From an uncultured Ruminococcus sp. (GTDB taxonomy: Bacteria > Bacillota > Clostridia > Oscillospirales > Ruminococcaceae), in the NCBI GenBank assembly GCA_946413815.1, contig CAMKMD010000007.1, forward strand, positions 1 through 64,000: a stretch of DNA of 64,000 nucleotides, read 5' to 3'. Positions 54,343 through 63,405 of the stretch are shown piece by piece. The position numbers and the translations under genes were made by a program. The notes beneath the pieces were generated by a model. That model saw only the letters and a program-made list of their open reading frames with translations. It was not told the DNA's origin and did no database searches. The first letter of the stretch is position 1, and the number at the start of each line of letters is the position of its first letter.

Positions 54343-56769
54343 TCAGTTCACACCCGCATCCATTTTCTGTATCATTATTGCATCTCCTCCGGTGATGCCT
54401 GCCGTTCCGTCACAATCGGCATTCTTTATCCCCTGCTCAGACAGTGCATATTTCTCCGCATTGGCGATATACTGAAGCACCGCCACTGCATCTGAAACGG
54501 TTATCTTTCCGTCCTCGTTGGCATCTCCGGAGAGGCCTGCGGCAGGTGCAGCAGAGTTGAAATGCACCCTTGCATTCACGAACAGATCCTCATTGCCTTC
54601 CGGTGAGCTGTACTGTCTGATCTGATTCCACCGCTCCTCTGTGCCGCCGAAGTATACATCCGAAAGCTTGTCACAGTATTCAAAGGCACGGGGATAAATC
54701 GACCCCATTCCGGCAGGGATATAGATCTCACGCAGCTCATAGCACTTTGAGAAGGCATCGGAGCTGATCTCGCTCACTCCCTCAGGTATTTTCACCGAGG
54801 TAAGACTTCTGCAGAACTGAAAGGCAGCAGGGCCTATTTCATATACTCCTGATGGTATCTCAAAATCAGAGAGGTTTCTGCATCCGTTAAATGCATTACT
54901 TTCAATTATCTTTACACTGTCAGGCAGCTTAACTCTTCTGAGTGCTTTGCAGTCCCGAAATATCGCAATCTCTACACTATCTATCTCGCTGAGTATCTCC
55001 ACCTCTTCAATGCTTTCATTCTCATTGAGCAGATTGAAGATATCCTTTAAGCCCCGGGGAATGGTAAGTTTTTTTATGGAGGTATTATCAAAAACCCCTC
55101 TGCCTATATCTGTCAGACTGTCGGGCAGAGTGATCTCTGTGAGGGCAGTTCCTTCGAAAGCACTTTCTCCTATCTTTTCAACTCCCTCAGCTATCACCGC
55201 ATCAGTAAGCTGTCTGCACCTGAAAAAAGCATTCTCACCTATTTCAGTTACGCTCCCGGGTATCCTGACCGAAGTAATGTCCGAATAGGCGAATACACCG
55301 TCGCCTATCTTTTTAACAGTATCAGGGATAACGATATCACCGGAATCAGCACTGCTTTCAACCAGCTCACCGTCGATCACCACAAATCCGCCGATATCCC
55401 GGTTGCTTTCATACATTTTTGTACCGGTGAATATTCCGTTTCCAATATGCAATGCATACGCCGGCATTTTTATCTGAGCAAGTGAAGAGCAGTCAGCAAA
55501 GACTTCATCGCCGATGAATCTAACACTATCGGGGACGGTTATCTCCGTAAGGCCTGTGCAGCCTTTGAAAGCGCTGTCCTCTATCTTGGTTACGCTGTCC
55601 GGGATAGTGACAGATGTTATATCTTCGTTCATTGAAAAAGCGTATTCCCTTATGCAGGTTACCGGAACTCCGTTTACCTCCGGCGGTATCACAATATCGC
55701 CCTTTGTTTCATCATATATCTGCCTGACCCAGGCTTCTGTACTCGTGACCGTGTATTCCAGTCCGTCTATCCTGACTGTGAAGCAACCGTACTGCAGCAT
55801 AGGTGTATCACCGAAAGTGATGTCATCAGTCCCGAAAACCGCTTCATTTCCCTCCATATCGCTGTAATGCCTCAGAGAGTCCCACTGTATCTCAAATCCG
55901 TTGAAGTATACTTTCTTCAGATTAGTACAGCCGTCAAAAGCATTTGCATCAATTTTTTCAAGAGTGAAAGGGAGATGTATCTCAGTCAGTTCCTCACAGC
56001 CTGAATATGCTCCGCTTGCTATCCTTCTTACAGAATCATACGAAAGATCAGCCACACTCTCGCTTTTCTGTCCGGCAAGAAGTATATCATTCAGGATAAC
56101 ATGACCTGATTTTGTACTTTCCTCAAGCCACATCGTATCTTTAAAAGCATCCTGTCCGACAGAGATCAGCGTCTCCGGTTCGTCGATATATGCAAGATTT
56201 GTGCATCCTTCAAATGCTCTGTCACCTATGGTCTCAATACCATCAGGGAGCACTATTTCATCAAGGCTGATGCATCCGTAAAAGGCCTCCTCGCCTATTG
56301 CTTTTATTTCGCGGTAAACGCATTCAGGTATCTCCGCTTCCTTCAGGTTTTTACATCCTCTGAACATACCTTCCGGCACCTCCGGGATATAGGGAGGAAG
56401 CTTCGCTGATACAAGTGCGGTACATCCGCTGAAGGCATCCTTTCCTATCTCCCTGATAAAGTCGCTCATTTCGACAGATGTCAGAGAGGTGCATTCCTTG
56501 AACGCCTGATCAGCGATCCCTGTGATATCATAATAATCTGACAGTCGTTCCGGTATGATAAGCTCTCCCTCTGCATCTTTATCACAGCTTACTATAGTCG
56601 CATTTTCTCCGTTTATACGATAAGTCAGCACGCCCTCAGTGATCTCTTTGTCCTCAGCGGCCGAAGCAGTGATGACCTCAGCATCAGGAATACGGTTAAA
56701 CACGGGAGCAGATGCCCAGGCTGAAAGCATCAGGGCAGCAGCCGCAGCAATGATCCTTTTTGTTTTCAT
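54343..56769 (-). CDS. Secreted BspA-type leucine-rich repeat protein with C-terminal dockerin
   Basis: Repeated IxxxAFxGCxxLxxVxIPxxV; SGDANEDGKITVSDAVAVLQYI... dockerin. Confidence 0.93.
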   Translation of the reverse strand: MKTKRIIAAAAALMLSAWASAPVFNRIPDAEVITASAAEDKEITEGVLTYRINGENATIVSCDKDAEGELIIPERLSDYYDITGIADQAFKECTSLTSVEMSDFIREIGKDAFSGCTALVSAKLPPYIPEVPEGMFRGCKNLKEAEIPECVYREIKAIGEEAFYGCISLDEIVLPDGIETIGDRAFEGCTNLAYIDEPETLISVGQDAFKDTMWLEESTKSGHVILNDILLAGQKSESVADLSYDSVRRIASGAYSGCEELTEIHLPFTLEKIDANAFDGCTNLKKVYFNGFEIQWDSLRHYSDMEGNEAVFGTDDITFGDTPMLQYGCFTVRIDGLEYTVTSTEAWVRQIYDETKGDIVIPPEVNGVPVTCIREYAFSMNEDITSVTIPDSVTKIEDSAFKGCTGLTEITVPDSVRFIGDEVFADCSSLAQIKMPAYALHIGNGIFTGTKMYESNRDIGGFVVIDGELVESSADSGDIVIPDTVKKIGDGVFAYSDITSVRIPGSVTEIGENAFFRCRQLTDAVIAEGVEKIGESAFEGTALTEITLPDSLTDIGRGVFDNTSIKKLTIPRGLKDIFNLLNENESIEEVEILSEIDSVEIAIFRDCKALRRVKLPDSVKIIESNAFNGCRNLSDFEIPSGVYEIGPAAFQFCRSLTSVKIPEGVSEISSDAFSKCYELREIYIPAGMGSIYPRAFEYCDKLSDVYFGGTEERWNQIRQYSSPEGNEDLFVNARVHFNSAAPAAGLSGDANEDGKITVSDAVAVLQYIANAEKYALSEQGIKNADCDGTAGITGGDAIMIQKMDAGVN

Positions 56770-56983
56770 GGTTTTCGATCTCCTTTATATAATGTCTTAT
56801 GATCCTCTTACGTCCGGTACAACATAATCAATAATGCTGTATCATCCCTGTAACAGTATTATACCACATGAAACAGAAAATGTCATTACAAAAACTGCTG
56901 ATTTTATAAAAATGAACCGAATGATACTGGTGTTTTCAACAATATTCCCTCCTATGTTGATAAAAAGCTCTATATATGATGCA

Positions 56984-57012
56984 TTGAAAATGGAAAGCCA
57001 TTATGGTATAAT
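56984..57012 (+). promoter_or_regulatory. Sigma-70-type promoter
   Basis: TTGAAA-N17-TATAAT, extended -10 TGG. Confidence 0.75.
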
Positions 57013-57057
57013 TCTATTTAGCAAACGTTAATTATAAATGTTATAAGGAGTATTTCA

Positions 57058-57657
57058 ATGACTGCATCAGGTAACTCAACAAGAGAAAAGCTGCTCTCTG
57101 CCGCACTTGATCTGTTTTCCGTAAAGGGATATGAGGCCGCCACCGTCGATGAGATCGCCGGATCCGTCGGTATGAAGGGGCCGAACATATATAACTATTT
57201 CAAGGGCAAGAAAGGGCTTTTCATGGAGATATCCTCCATCTTTGAAACATCATACAAAGAACAGGTAAGACTTGAAGCTGATCCCTCCGAATTTATACGT
57301 GATGCGGAGGATCTTAAAAGGTTCAGCATGGATCAGCTGAAATACACCGTCAGCGATGACAATATCCGCAAGCTTAGAAGAATAGTCACAATAGAACAAT
57401 TCGGCAACGAATATCTGAAAGCTCAGGCAACAGAGCATCAGTACACAAATATAATGAAGCTTTTTACCGGCATTATGGCAGGTCTTATAAAACAGGGCGC
57501 AATAAAGGAAGAAGACCCGGAGCAGCTCGCCCTGATGTTCGCCGCCCCCGTTTCCATGCTGATACAGCTCTATGACAGAGAGCCCGAAAGAAAGGAAGAG
57601 GTGCTGAAGAAAGCTGAGGCACATATCGACCTCTTTATACAGACTTATTTCATCTGA
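57058..57657 (+). CDS. TetR/AcrR-family transcriptional regulator
   Basis: STREKLLSAALDLFSVKGYEAATVDEIAGSVGMKGPNIYNYFKGKKGLF HTH. Confidence 0.94.
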   Translation: MTASGNSTREKLLSAALDLFSVKGYEAATVDEIAGSVGMKGPNIYNYFKGKKGLFMEISSIFETSYKEQVRLEADPSEFIRDAEDLKRFSMDQLKYTVSDDNIRKLRRIVTIEQFGNEYLKAQATEHQYTNIMKLFTGIMAGLIKQGAIKEEDPEQLALMFAAPVSMLIQLYDREPERKEEVLKKAEAHIDLFIQTYFI

Positions 57658-57665
57658 GAAAAAAT

Positions 57666-57690
57666 GACCGGCTGTTTTTTGCAGCCGGTC
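57666..57690. terminator. Terminator between convergent genes
   Basis: GACCGGCTG-N7-CAGCCGGTC followed by tgtttt. Confidence 0.75.
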
Positions 57691-57694
57691 TGTT

Positions 57695-58561
57695 TTATAT
57701 CTTTATGCGTATGATGAGCCTCTCACCTGCAAGCTCTGCCGAGATAGTACCGTTCATCCGGTCTATGAATGTCCTTGCTATAGACAGACCAAGGCCTGTG
57801 GAATTCCGTGCAGCCTGTACTGTATAGAAGCGGTCGAACAATCTTTCGACCTGCACCTTTGTAAGCCCCTCTGCGGTGTTCGAGAATACTATCTCGCCCT
57901 CCGGTGAAAGGCTTATGAAGAGATCGCCGTCGCTGTATTTGAGAGCATTGTTCATAAGGTTATTGAACACTCTTTCAAGAGCGCTGCGGTTGACATTGCG
58001 GATGACCTTTTCCTCCGTCAGCTCGATCTCAGGCGTTATGCCCTTTTCCGTCAATGCCGCATAGTAGCCCATGATGCAGTCCTCGAGCACCTGATTGACG
58101 TTCAGTTCCTCAGTTTCGTTATCCTCACCGGAAGACAGTATGACGGAATATCGGAAAAGCTCCTCAGTGAGCTGCTTCATCAGCTCCGTTCTTCCGCCGA
58201 TTATATCGAGGTATTTCTCCAACTTCTCGGATTTCTCCTCCTTCTTCATTACCTCAAGATAGCCGCAGATAGCCGTCAGAGGTGTACGCAGGTCGTGGGA
58301 GATATTCGTGATAGCGGCCTTTAGCTCAGCATCTCCGCTGACATAGCGGTTATGCTCTGCACGGAGCTTTTTCAGCTGAGTATTGATATCCGAAGCAAGG
58401 CGGCGCATATCCCTGTCCCGGGTATGCACAAGGATAACACCGTTGGTGTCATCATCGAGCCTTTCTGAAAACTGCCTGGTCACGGACCTTGCCGCCCTTT
58501 TAAGTATCACTATCTTTATCACAAGCGCCGCTATAATAACGGCAAGCAGAGCATAGACCAT
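57695..58561 (-). CDS. Sensor histidine kinase with minimal sensor region (module 3)
   Basis: Single N-terminal TM; NISHDLRTPLTAICGYLEVM; STGLGLSIARTFIDRM. Confidence 0.93.
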   Translation of the reverse strand: MVYALLAVIIAALVIKIVILKRAARSVTRQFSERLDDDTNGVILVHTRDRDMRRLASDINTQLKKLRAEHNRYVSGDAELKAAITNISHDLRTPLTAICGYLEVMKKEEKSEKLEKYLDIIGGRTELMKQLTEELFRYSVILSSGEDNETEELNVNQVLEDCIMGYYAALTEKGITPEIELTEEKVIRNVNRSALERVFNNLMNNALKYSDGDLFISLSPEGEIVFSNTAEGLTKVQVERLFDRFYTVQAARNSTGLGLSIARTFIDRMNGTISAELAGERLIIRIKI

Positions 58562-58631
58562 AATGAACCTCCCTTATCTGAAAACGAAAATCAGACCATG
58601 GCCCTGATATGCGGGCCATGATCGTTTTCCT

Positions 58632-59378
58632 TCACTTTATATCCTTTTTCTGTAATATGTTCAGTCCCAGAGCTGTCACTGCGATAAGAATGAACACTGA
58701 GAAACACATCATCGTTACTGTGGACATCATAAGCTCGCCTTCTCCTATGAGTGAGGACATCAGCCACTGTCCGAGGGGGAAGAGATTCAGTAGGAATCTC
58801 AGCACCTGAAAACTCGTTCCCTCTGCTACAGTCATAAAACCCTGCAGTGCAAGTGCTATCATGAATCCGATCTGGAAAAGGCTGAACTGGATCACGATGG
58901 ATGCACGCTGATTTGTAAAGCTCATGCTGAGCATAACAAGGAAGGCAAGGTTTGCAAGATTGTAGAGGAACAGCTTTACAGTGCTTATTACTATAAAGCC
59001 TGCATCCGGCAGAGTGTTTGCTCCCATAAGGCCTCCCGCGAGCCATGCAACTGTCATGACTGCGAGCGCAGCCGTCATTGTCAGCAGTGAGGCTGCATAT
59101 ATCTCCGTGCGGGTATTACCTGCTGCGATCTTGTTCCTTATCGTACCGTCACTGTACTCTATACCCAGGAAGAAGGGAGTGAACAGCGCAAAGAAGGCAG
59201 GGATGCCGAGGCTGACAGAGAGCGTATAATCGAAGTCTGTCTCATACATCCCGAAGTGATGAATAGTCACGCCGTTTGCTGTAAAGTAGTATGTTATGAT
59301 GAAGGCAAGAATCGTTCCGCCGATAAAGAACTTATGTCTGAACATTCTTGCGCAGTAAGCTCTGAAAAGATTAGTCAT
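58632..59378 (-). CDS. ABC transporter permease (module 3)
   Basis: Six hydrophobic segments; FLGIEYSDGTIRNKIAAGNTRTEIY. Confidence 0.87.
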   Translation of the reverse strand: MTNLFRAYCARMFRHKFFIGGTILAFIITYYFTANGVTIHHFGMYETDFDYTLSVSLGIPAFFALFTPFFLGIEYSDGTIRNKIAAGNTRTEIYAASLLTMTAALAVMTVAWLAGGLMGANTLPDAGFIVISTVKLFLYNLANLAFLVMLSMSFTNQRASIVIQFSLFQIGFMIALALQGFMTVAEGTSFQVLRFLLNLFPLGQWLMSSLIGEGELMMSTVTMMCFSVFILIAVTALGLNILQKKDIK

Positions 59379-59387
59379 TTCTATCCC

Positions 59388-60176
59388 TCACTTTATATCC
59401 TTTCTTCTGAACACGAACATTCCGGCAGCAGTGAAAAATACAACAGCAGCCAGATCGGTGCAGATCATCCTTCCGCTCTTTTCCGGTACGCCGCCGCCAA
59501 GCAGCATATCCGACTGACTTGCAGGCAGGGACCAGAACATGATATCCTTGGCGGAATTCTCCCCTACCAGCTCTGTAACGGCTATGTTCTCCTGCTGAGC
59601 CTTTGTTCTCAGCTTGCATACATTGTCGAACACAGCATTGCCTGCAATGAATAACGCAAGGGCAACTACCATGGAAACGTCCAGGGCATAGTTCTTTGAG
59701 CTTATCACTGTAGTTATCAGCTGTGCAATGGCAGTATATGCCGCCATGATGCACACTACGAAGAACTGATCGACAGCGAAGCTCAGAACAGTCTCTCTGT
59801 ACATACCGAAGAGCGGTATTGCGACCGCCGAGCCTGCGATAACTGCAACAGCCTGCATGAAGACAGCACCTGTAAGAGTTACGATATAGTCAGCAAGATA
59901 GATGGAAGCGCGTGAGTGCCCTGCCATTATCCTGTTGTTCATGGTCTTCTCATCATAGTCCTGACCGATGAAGAGCGGCACAAAGGCGCCGATGATGATC
60001 CATATTACGGAAAGGCCTGAATTGTATACTCCGTCGAGAGGCTCCCTCGGAGTGTTCTTGTCAGCATAGCTGAGAAGAGTCGACATCACAGGCATGAACG
60101 CCATTATCACTGTTGCGATGCGGAATGCAAGATTCCTGAAAAGCCTTGAAAAACCGGCTGATAACAGACTGATCAT
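59388..60176 (-). CDS. ABC transporter permease (module 3)
   Basis: FIGQDYDEKTMNNRIMAGHSRASIYLADYI; TM segments; overlaps ATPase stop. Confidence 0.87.
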   Translation of the reverse strand: MISLLSAGFSRLFRNLAFRIATVIMAFMPVMSTLLSYADKNTPREPLDGVYNSGLSVIWIIIGAFVPLFIGQDYDEKTMNNRIMAGHSRASIYLADYIVTLTGAVFMQAVAVIAGSAVAIPLFGMYRETVLSFAVDQFFVVCIMAAYTAIAQLITTVISSKNYALDVSMVVALALFIAGNAVFDNVCKLRTKAQQENIAVTELVGENSAKDIMFWSLPASQSDMLLGGGVPEKSGRMICTDLAAVVFFTAAGMFVFRRKDIK

Positions 60177-61084
60177 TTCTCACCACCGCCTACCAGTGAA
60201 ATATAGAAGCTCTCAAGGCTCTCGTCCTTTTCCTCCATAGTAACGATCTCGCAGCCCTGCTCAGAAAGCTTCAGAGCGATCTGTGTGAAGTTGAGCTTTG
60301 CAAATACATCGGCAGTCTGGCTGTCGAGTATCTTGTATTCTATGTTCATTTCGTCAAGCGCTCTTGAAAGCACTCCGGTATCTGTAACTGTCATCCGCAC
60401 GCTCTTGCGGCAGGCGTTTTCCAGTTCCTCGGCGCTCATCTCACGTATCATCTTTCCGCCGTCGATAAAGCCGTAGTGTGTGGCGAGCTTGGAAAGCTCC
60501 TCAAGGATGTGGCTTGAAATGAGTATGGTGATGTTTCTCTCGTGGTTGAGTTTGAGTATGAGCTCACGGATATCTATGATACCCTGGGGGTCCAGTCCGT
60601 TCACAGGCTCATCGAGGACGATGAAATCGGGATTGCCGCAGAGTGCAACTGCAATGCCGAGACGCTGTCTCATGCCGAGAGAGAAATGCTTTGCCTTCTT
60701 GCGTCCGGTATCTGCAAGACCTACCAGTTCAAGCAGCTCGTCGATGCCCTTAAAATCCGGCATACCGAGAACACGGTACTGCTGCCTGAGATTGTCCTTA
60801 GCGCTGAGGTCGAGGTAGATAGCCGGAGTTTCAACAACTGCTCCCATTCTCTTTCTTGAATCGTTTATCTTCTTGTCGGTGTTCTTCTCACCGTATATCT
60901 CGAATTCTCCTGAGGTCGGCATCTGCAGGCCGGTAATAAGCCTTATGAGTGTGGTCTTTCCGGCGCCGTTCCTTCCGACAAAGCCGTATATCGATCCCTT
61001 GGGGATGCTCATTGTGAGTCCGCTGAGTGCTGTGAAACCTCTGTATTTCTTGACAAGATCCTTAGTTCTGAGTACGAATTCCAT
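60173..61084 (-). CDS. ABC transporter ATP-binding protein, BcrA-like (module 3)
   Basis: GRNGAGKTTLIRLITGL; FSLGMRQRLGIAVAL; FIVLDEPVNGLDPQGI. Confidence 0.95.
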   Translation of the reverse strand: MEFVLRTKDLVKKYRGFTALSGLTMSIPKGSIYGFVGRNGAGKTTLIRLITGLQMPTSGEFEIYGEKNTDKKINDSRKRMGAVVETPAIYLDLSAKDNLRQQYRVLGMPDFKGIDELLELVGLADTGRKKAKHFSLGMRQRLGIAVALCGNPDFIVLDEPVNGLDPQGIIDIRELILKLNHERNITILISSHILEELSKLATHYGFIDGGKMIREMSAEELENACRKSVRMTVTDTGVLSRALDEMNIEYKILDSQTADVFAKLNFTQIALKLSEQGCEIVTMEEKDESLESFYISLVGGGEK

Positions 61085-61113
61085 ATTTATGACCTCTCTG
61101 ACTTTTATTTAAT

Positions 61114-61494
61114 TCAGCCGATGACTGTTTCTTTTTCGCTTCTTCTTTCAGCTGCGAACATTATCAGCTGTGCCACTGCCATAACCCCTATCGCTGCATT
61201 TAATACAGCTGCGGAATACCTGATATTGAGTATCCAGATCCCAACCTGTGAGATAACGAATACTGCTGCGATAACTGCTGCTGCCAGTGCTGCAACCATT
61301 GCCGCTTTCTGATGCTTTTCACTCAGCATCTCCTTGCCGGGCATCAGGAGCAGCAGGAATAATAATCCGGGATACCATTTATCCTCGTGTGCCGCAGAAG
61401 TGTATAAAGCGTACGCCGTGAAAAACGAGCCAAAGGCAAGAAGTATGTTGAGTATAACGTATCCTATCCTTGTTTCTGCAATGTTCTTTTTCAT
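61114..61494 (-). CDS. Hypothetical 4-TM membrane protein (module 3)
   Basis: Four hydrophobic stretches; immediately upstream of ABC genes in same orientation. Confidence 0.75.
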   Translation of the reverse strand: MKKNIAETRIGYVILNILLAFGSFFTAYALYTSAAHEDKWYPGLLFLLLLMPGKEMLSEKHQKAAMVAALAAAVIAAVFVISQVGIWILNIRYSAAVLNAAIGVMAVAQLIMFAAERRSEKETVIG

Positions 61495-61574
61495 GATGAT
61501 TACCTCCGTGTTATCATATCTTTTCTTCGGAAGGACTCTCTGTCCCTCTTTCTGTAATCATTATAGCACGGGAT

Positions 61575-61616
61575 AGTCAAGAAAGCGGCCAAGAAAAGGT
61601 CAAGATAAGGTCAAGA
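61575..61616 (-). promoter_or_regulatory. Array of four direct repeats (TCTTGACC-like) with 11-12 bp phasing: response-regulator binding site candidate
   Basis: AGTCAAGA 61575, GGCCAAGA 61587, GGTCAAGA 61598, GGTCAAGA 61609 on + strand. Confidence 0.7.
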
Positions 61617-61665
61617 TTCTGTTTTTTTCTGTACTTTTCAAAAAATCCCTGTATACAGCCGTTTC

Positions 61666-62334
61666 TCACAGGTTTGACCTCATTTTGAAGCCGATGCCGT
61701 ATACTGCCTCTATATAGTCCTTGCCGCTGACGGCCTCCAGCTTCTTTCTCATATTGCTGATATGCTGCTTCAGGGAGCGCTCTGTGCAGTCCGGAGTATC
61801 AAGGCTTATCCTGTCGAGTATGGTAGTCCTTCCCACAGGAGAATTAGGAGTCTGCATCAGGAGTTTCAGTATAGCACATTCGGTGCGGGTGAGCCTAACC
61901 TCTCCCCCGCTGGTCTCAGCTGTGAGGGAGTCACAGTGAAGTGTAAGGTCCTCAAACGAAAGACTGCTGCTGTCGCCGCTTGCCTGTGCCTTTCTCAGCT
62001 GTACGGCGATACGTGCCACCAGCTCTGCTATATTGAAGGGCTTTGTCACGTAGTCCGAAGCGCCTGCCATGAGAAGCCCGACCTTGTCGCTCACATCCAC
62101 CTTGGCGCTGACAACTATGACAGGGATATTCTTTATCTGCGGTAGAAGCTCCTCTCCGCTGAGTCCCGGAAGCATAAGATCGAGCAGCACCAGATCAGGC
62201 TTGCCCTGTCCGAGGACAAGAAGCGCCTCAGTGCCGGAATAAGCCCGCATGACACCGTATCCCTCCGCTTTGAGAGCCTCTTCAAGCATATTACCTATAT
62301 ATATATCATCATCAACTATTAGTATGTTCTGCAT
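61666..62334 (-). CDS. OmpR-family response regulator (module 3)
   Basis: ILIVDDDIYIGNML; LVLLDLMLPG; VSAK; YVTKPF; C-terminal wHTH. Confidence 0.94.
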   Translation of the reverse strand: MQNILIVDDDIYIGNMLEEALKAEGYGVMRAYSGTEALLVLGQGKPDLVLLDLMLPGLSGEELLPQIKNIPVIVVSAKVDVSDKVGLLMAGASDYVTKPFNIAELVARIAVQLRKAQASGDSSSLSFEDLTLHCDSLTAETSGGEVRLTRTECAILKLLMQTPNSPVGRTTILDRISLDTPDCTERSLKQHISNMRKKLEAVSGKDYIEAVYGIGFKMRSNL

Positions 62335-62355
62335 CTGTGTATAATCCTTTCAGTA

Positions 62356-63405
62356 TCAGAGTGTCATTTCATAAATCATCCCGATAAGCTCGGGTATCAT
62401 AAGTCCACGGGGGCAGTCCTTCATGCACTGCCTCTCAGTGCAGCTCCTGCACTTCATGAATACCTCTTCTATATTCATCCTGAGCTTTTTCATTGCCCAG
62501 TAATGCTTGCCGAGATGATAGTAATTGTACTGTCTCAGCATGATATGCACCTCATAACCATGCGGGCATACACACCTCTGACATCTTGTGCAGCCTATGG
62601 GAGAAAAATGCTCCGAGAGCCGCCTGGTGACTTCCTCAAAGGCATACTCCCTCTGCGGCATATCCTCCTTCATGGCCGCCTCTGCCTGCCCAACCGTGCC
62701 GATGCCGATGAGCGCACAGGAAAAGGGCCAGTGTAGAATACCGCCTATGAGCTCAGAGGGCGTGAACACACTGAGCAGACAGCCCGCCGCATAGACCTTG
62801 TTGAGGATGATTCCCTTGCTGCGGAAAACATCGTTTCCGGCGATGCGGTCCATTATCCCTCTTTCAAGAATGTTTCCGCTGGTCTGTATAACATCGACCC
62901 TGCTGTCCCCTGCCGCCCGCTCTGCCACGCTGTAGTAGTGCGTTGCGATGCCGGTATACTTTATCTTTCCGGCCTTTTTAAGGTCATAGAGAGCGTCCAG
63001 CGCACCATATCTGCTGAATGTTTCCTCCTGATTCTTCTCGTCCACCTGATGAACGAAGTAAATATCCGGGTCAGTGCCGAGGTTCTCGGCGGAACGTGCG
63101 ACCTCACGGAACATATCATTGCCGTCCATGAACCTCGCCTTGTCCGAAATGATGATATTCTCCCTGCCGACTCTTTCCGCAAATACTCCCAGCTTGTATT
63201 CGGCATCGCCGTATTCCTCTGGTATCGCCGTATCATAGAGGTTGCAGCCCATCCTGTAGGCCTGCATCATGATATCCACAGCCTCCTCAAGCTCCGGACT
63301 GCAGTAGTCCGGCAGCACAGGGACATTTCCGCTGAGTATGGGTATCGTGCCGAAGCCTGTCTCCGATACCGTAAGTCCTGTATTTCCGAGTTCCCTGTAT
63401 CTCAT
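62356..63405 (-). CDS. Aldo/keto reductase with C-terminal Fe-S ferredoxin-like motif
   Basis: MRYRELGNTGLTVSETGFGTIPIL; YDTAIPEEYGDAEYKLG; CTRCQRCVCPHG and CRSCTERQCMKDCPRG. Confidence 0.92.
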   Translation of the reverse strand: MRYRELGNTGLTVSETGFGTIPILSGNVPVLPDYCSPELEEAVDIMMQAYRMGCNLYDTAIPEEYGDAEYKLGVFAERVGRENIIISDKARFMDGNDMFREVARSAENLGTDPDIYFVHQVDEKNQEETFSRYGALDALYDLKKAGKIKYTGIATHYYSVAERAAGDSRVDVIQTSGNILERGIMDRIAGNDVFRSKGIILNKVYAAGCLLSVFTPSELIGGILHWPFSCALIGIGTVGQAEAAMKEDMPQREYAFEEVTRRLSEHFSPIGCTRCQRCVCPHGYEVHIMLRQYNYYHLGKHYWAMKKLRMNIEEVFMKCRSCTERQCMKDCPRGLMIPELIGMIYEMTL

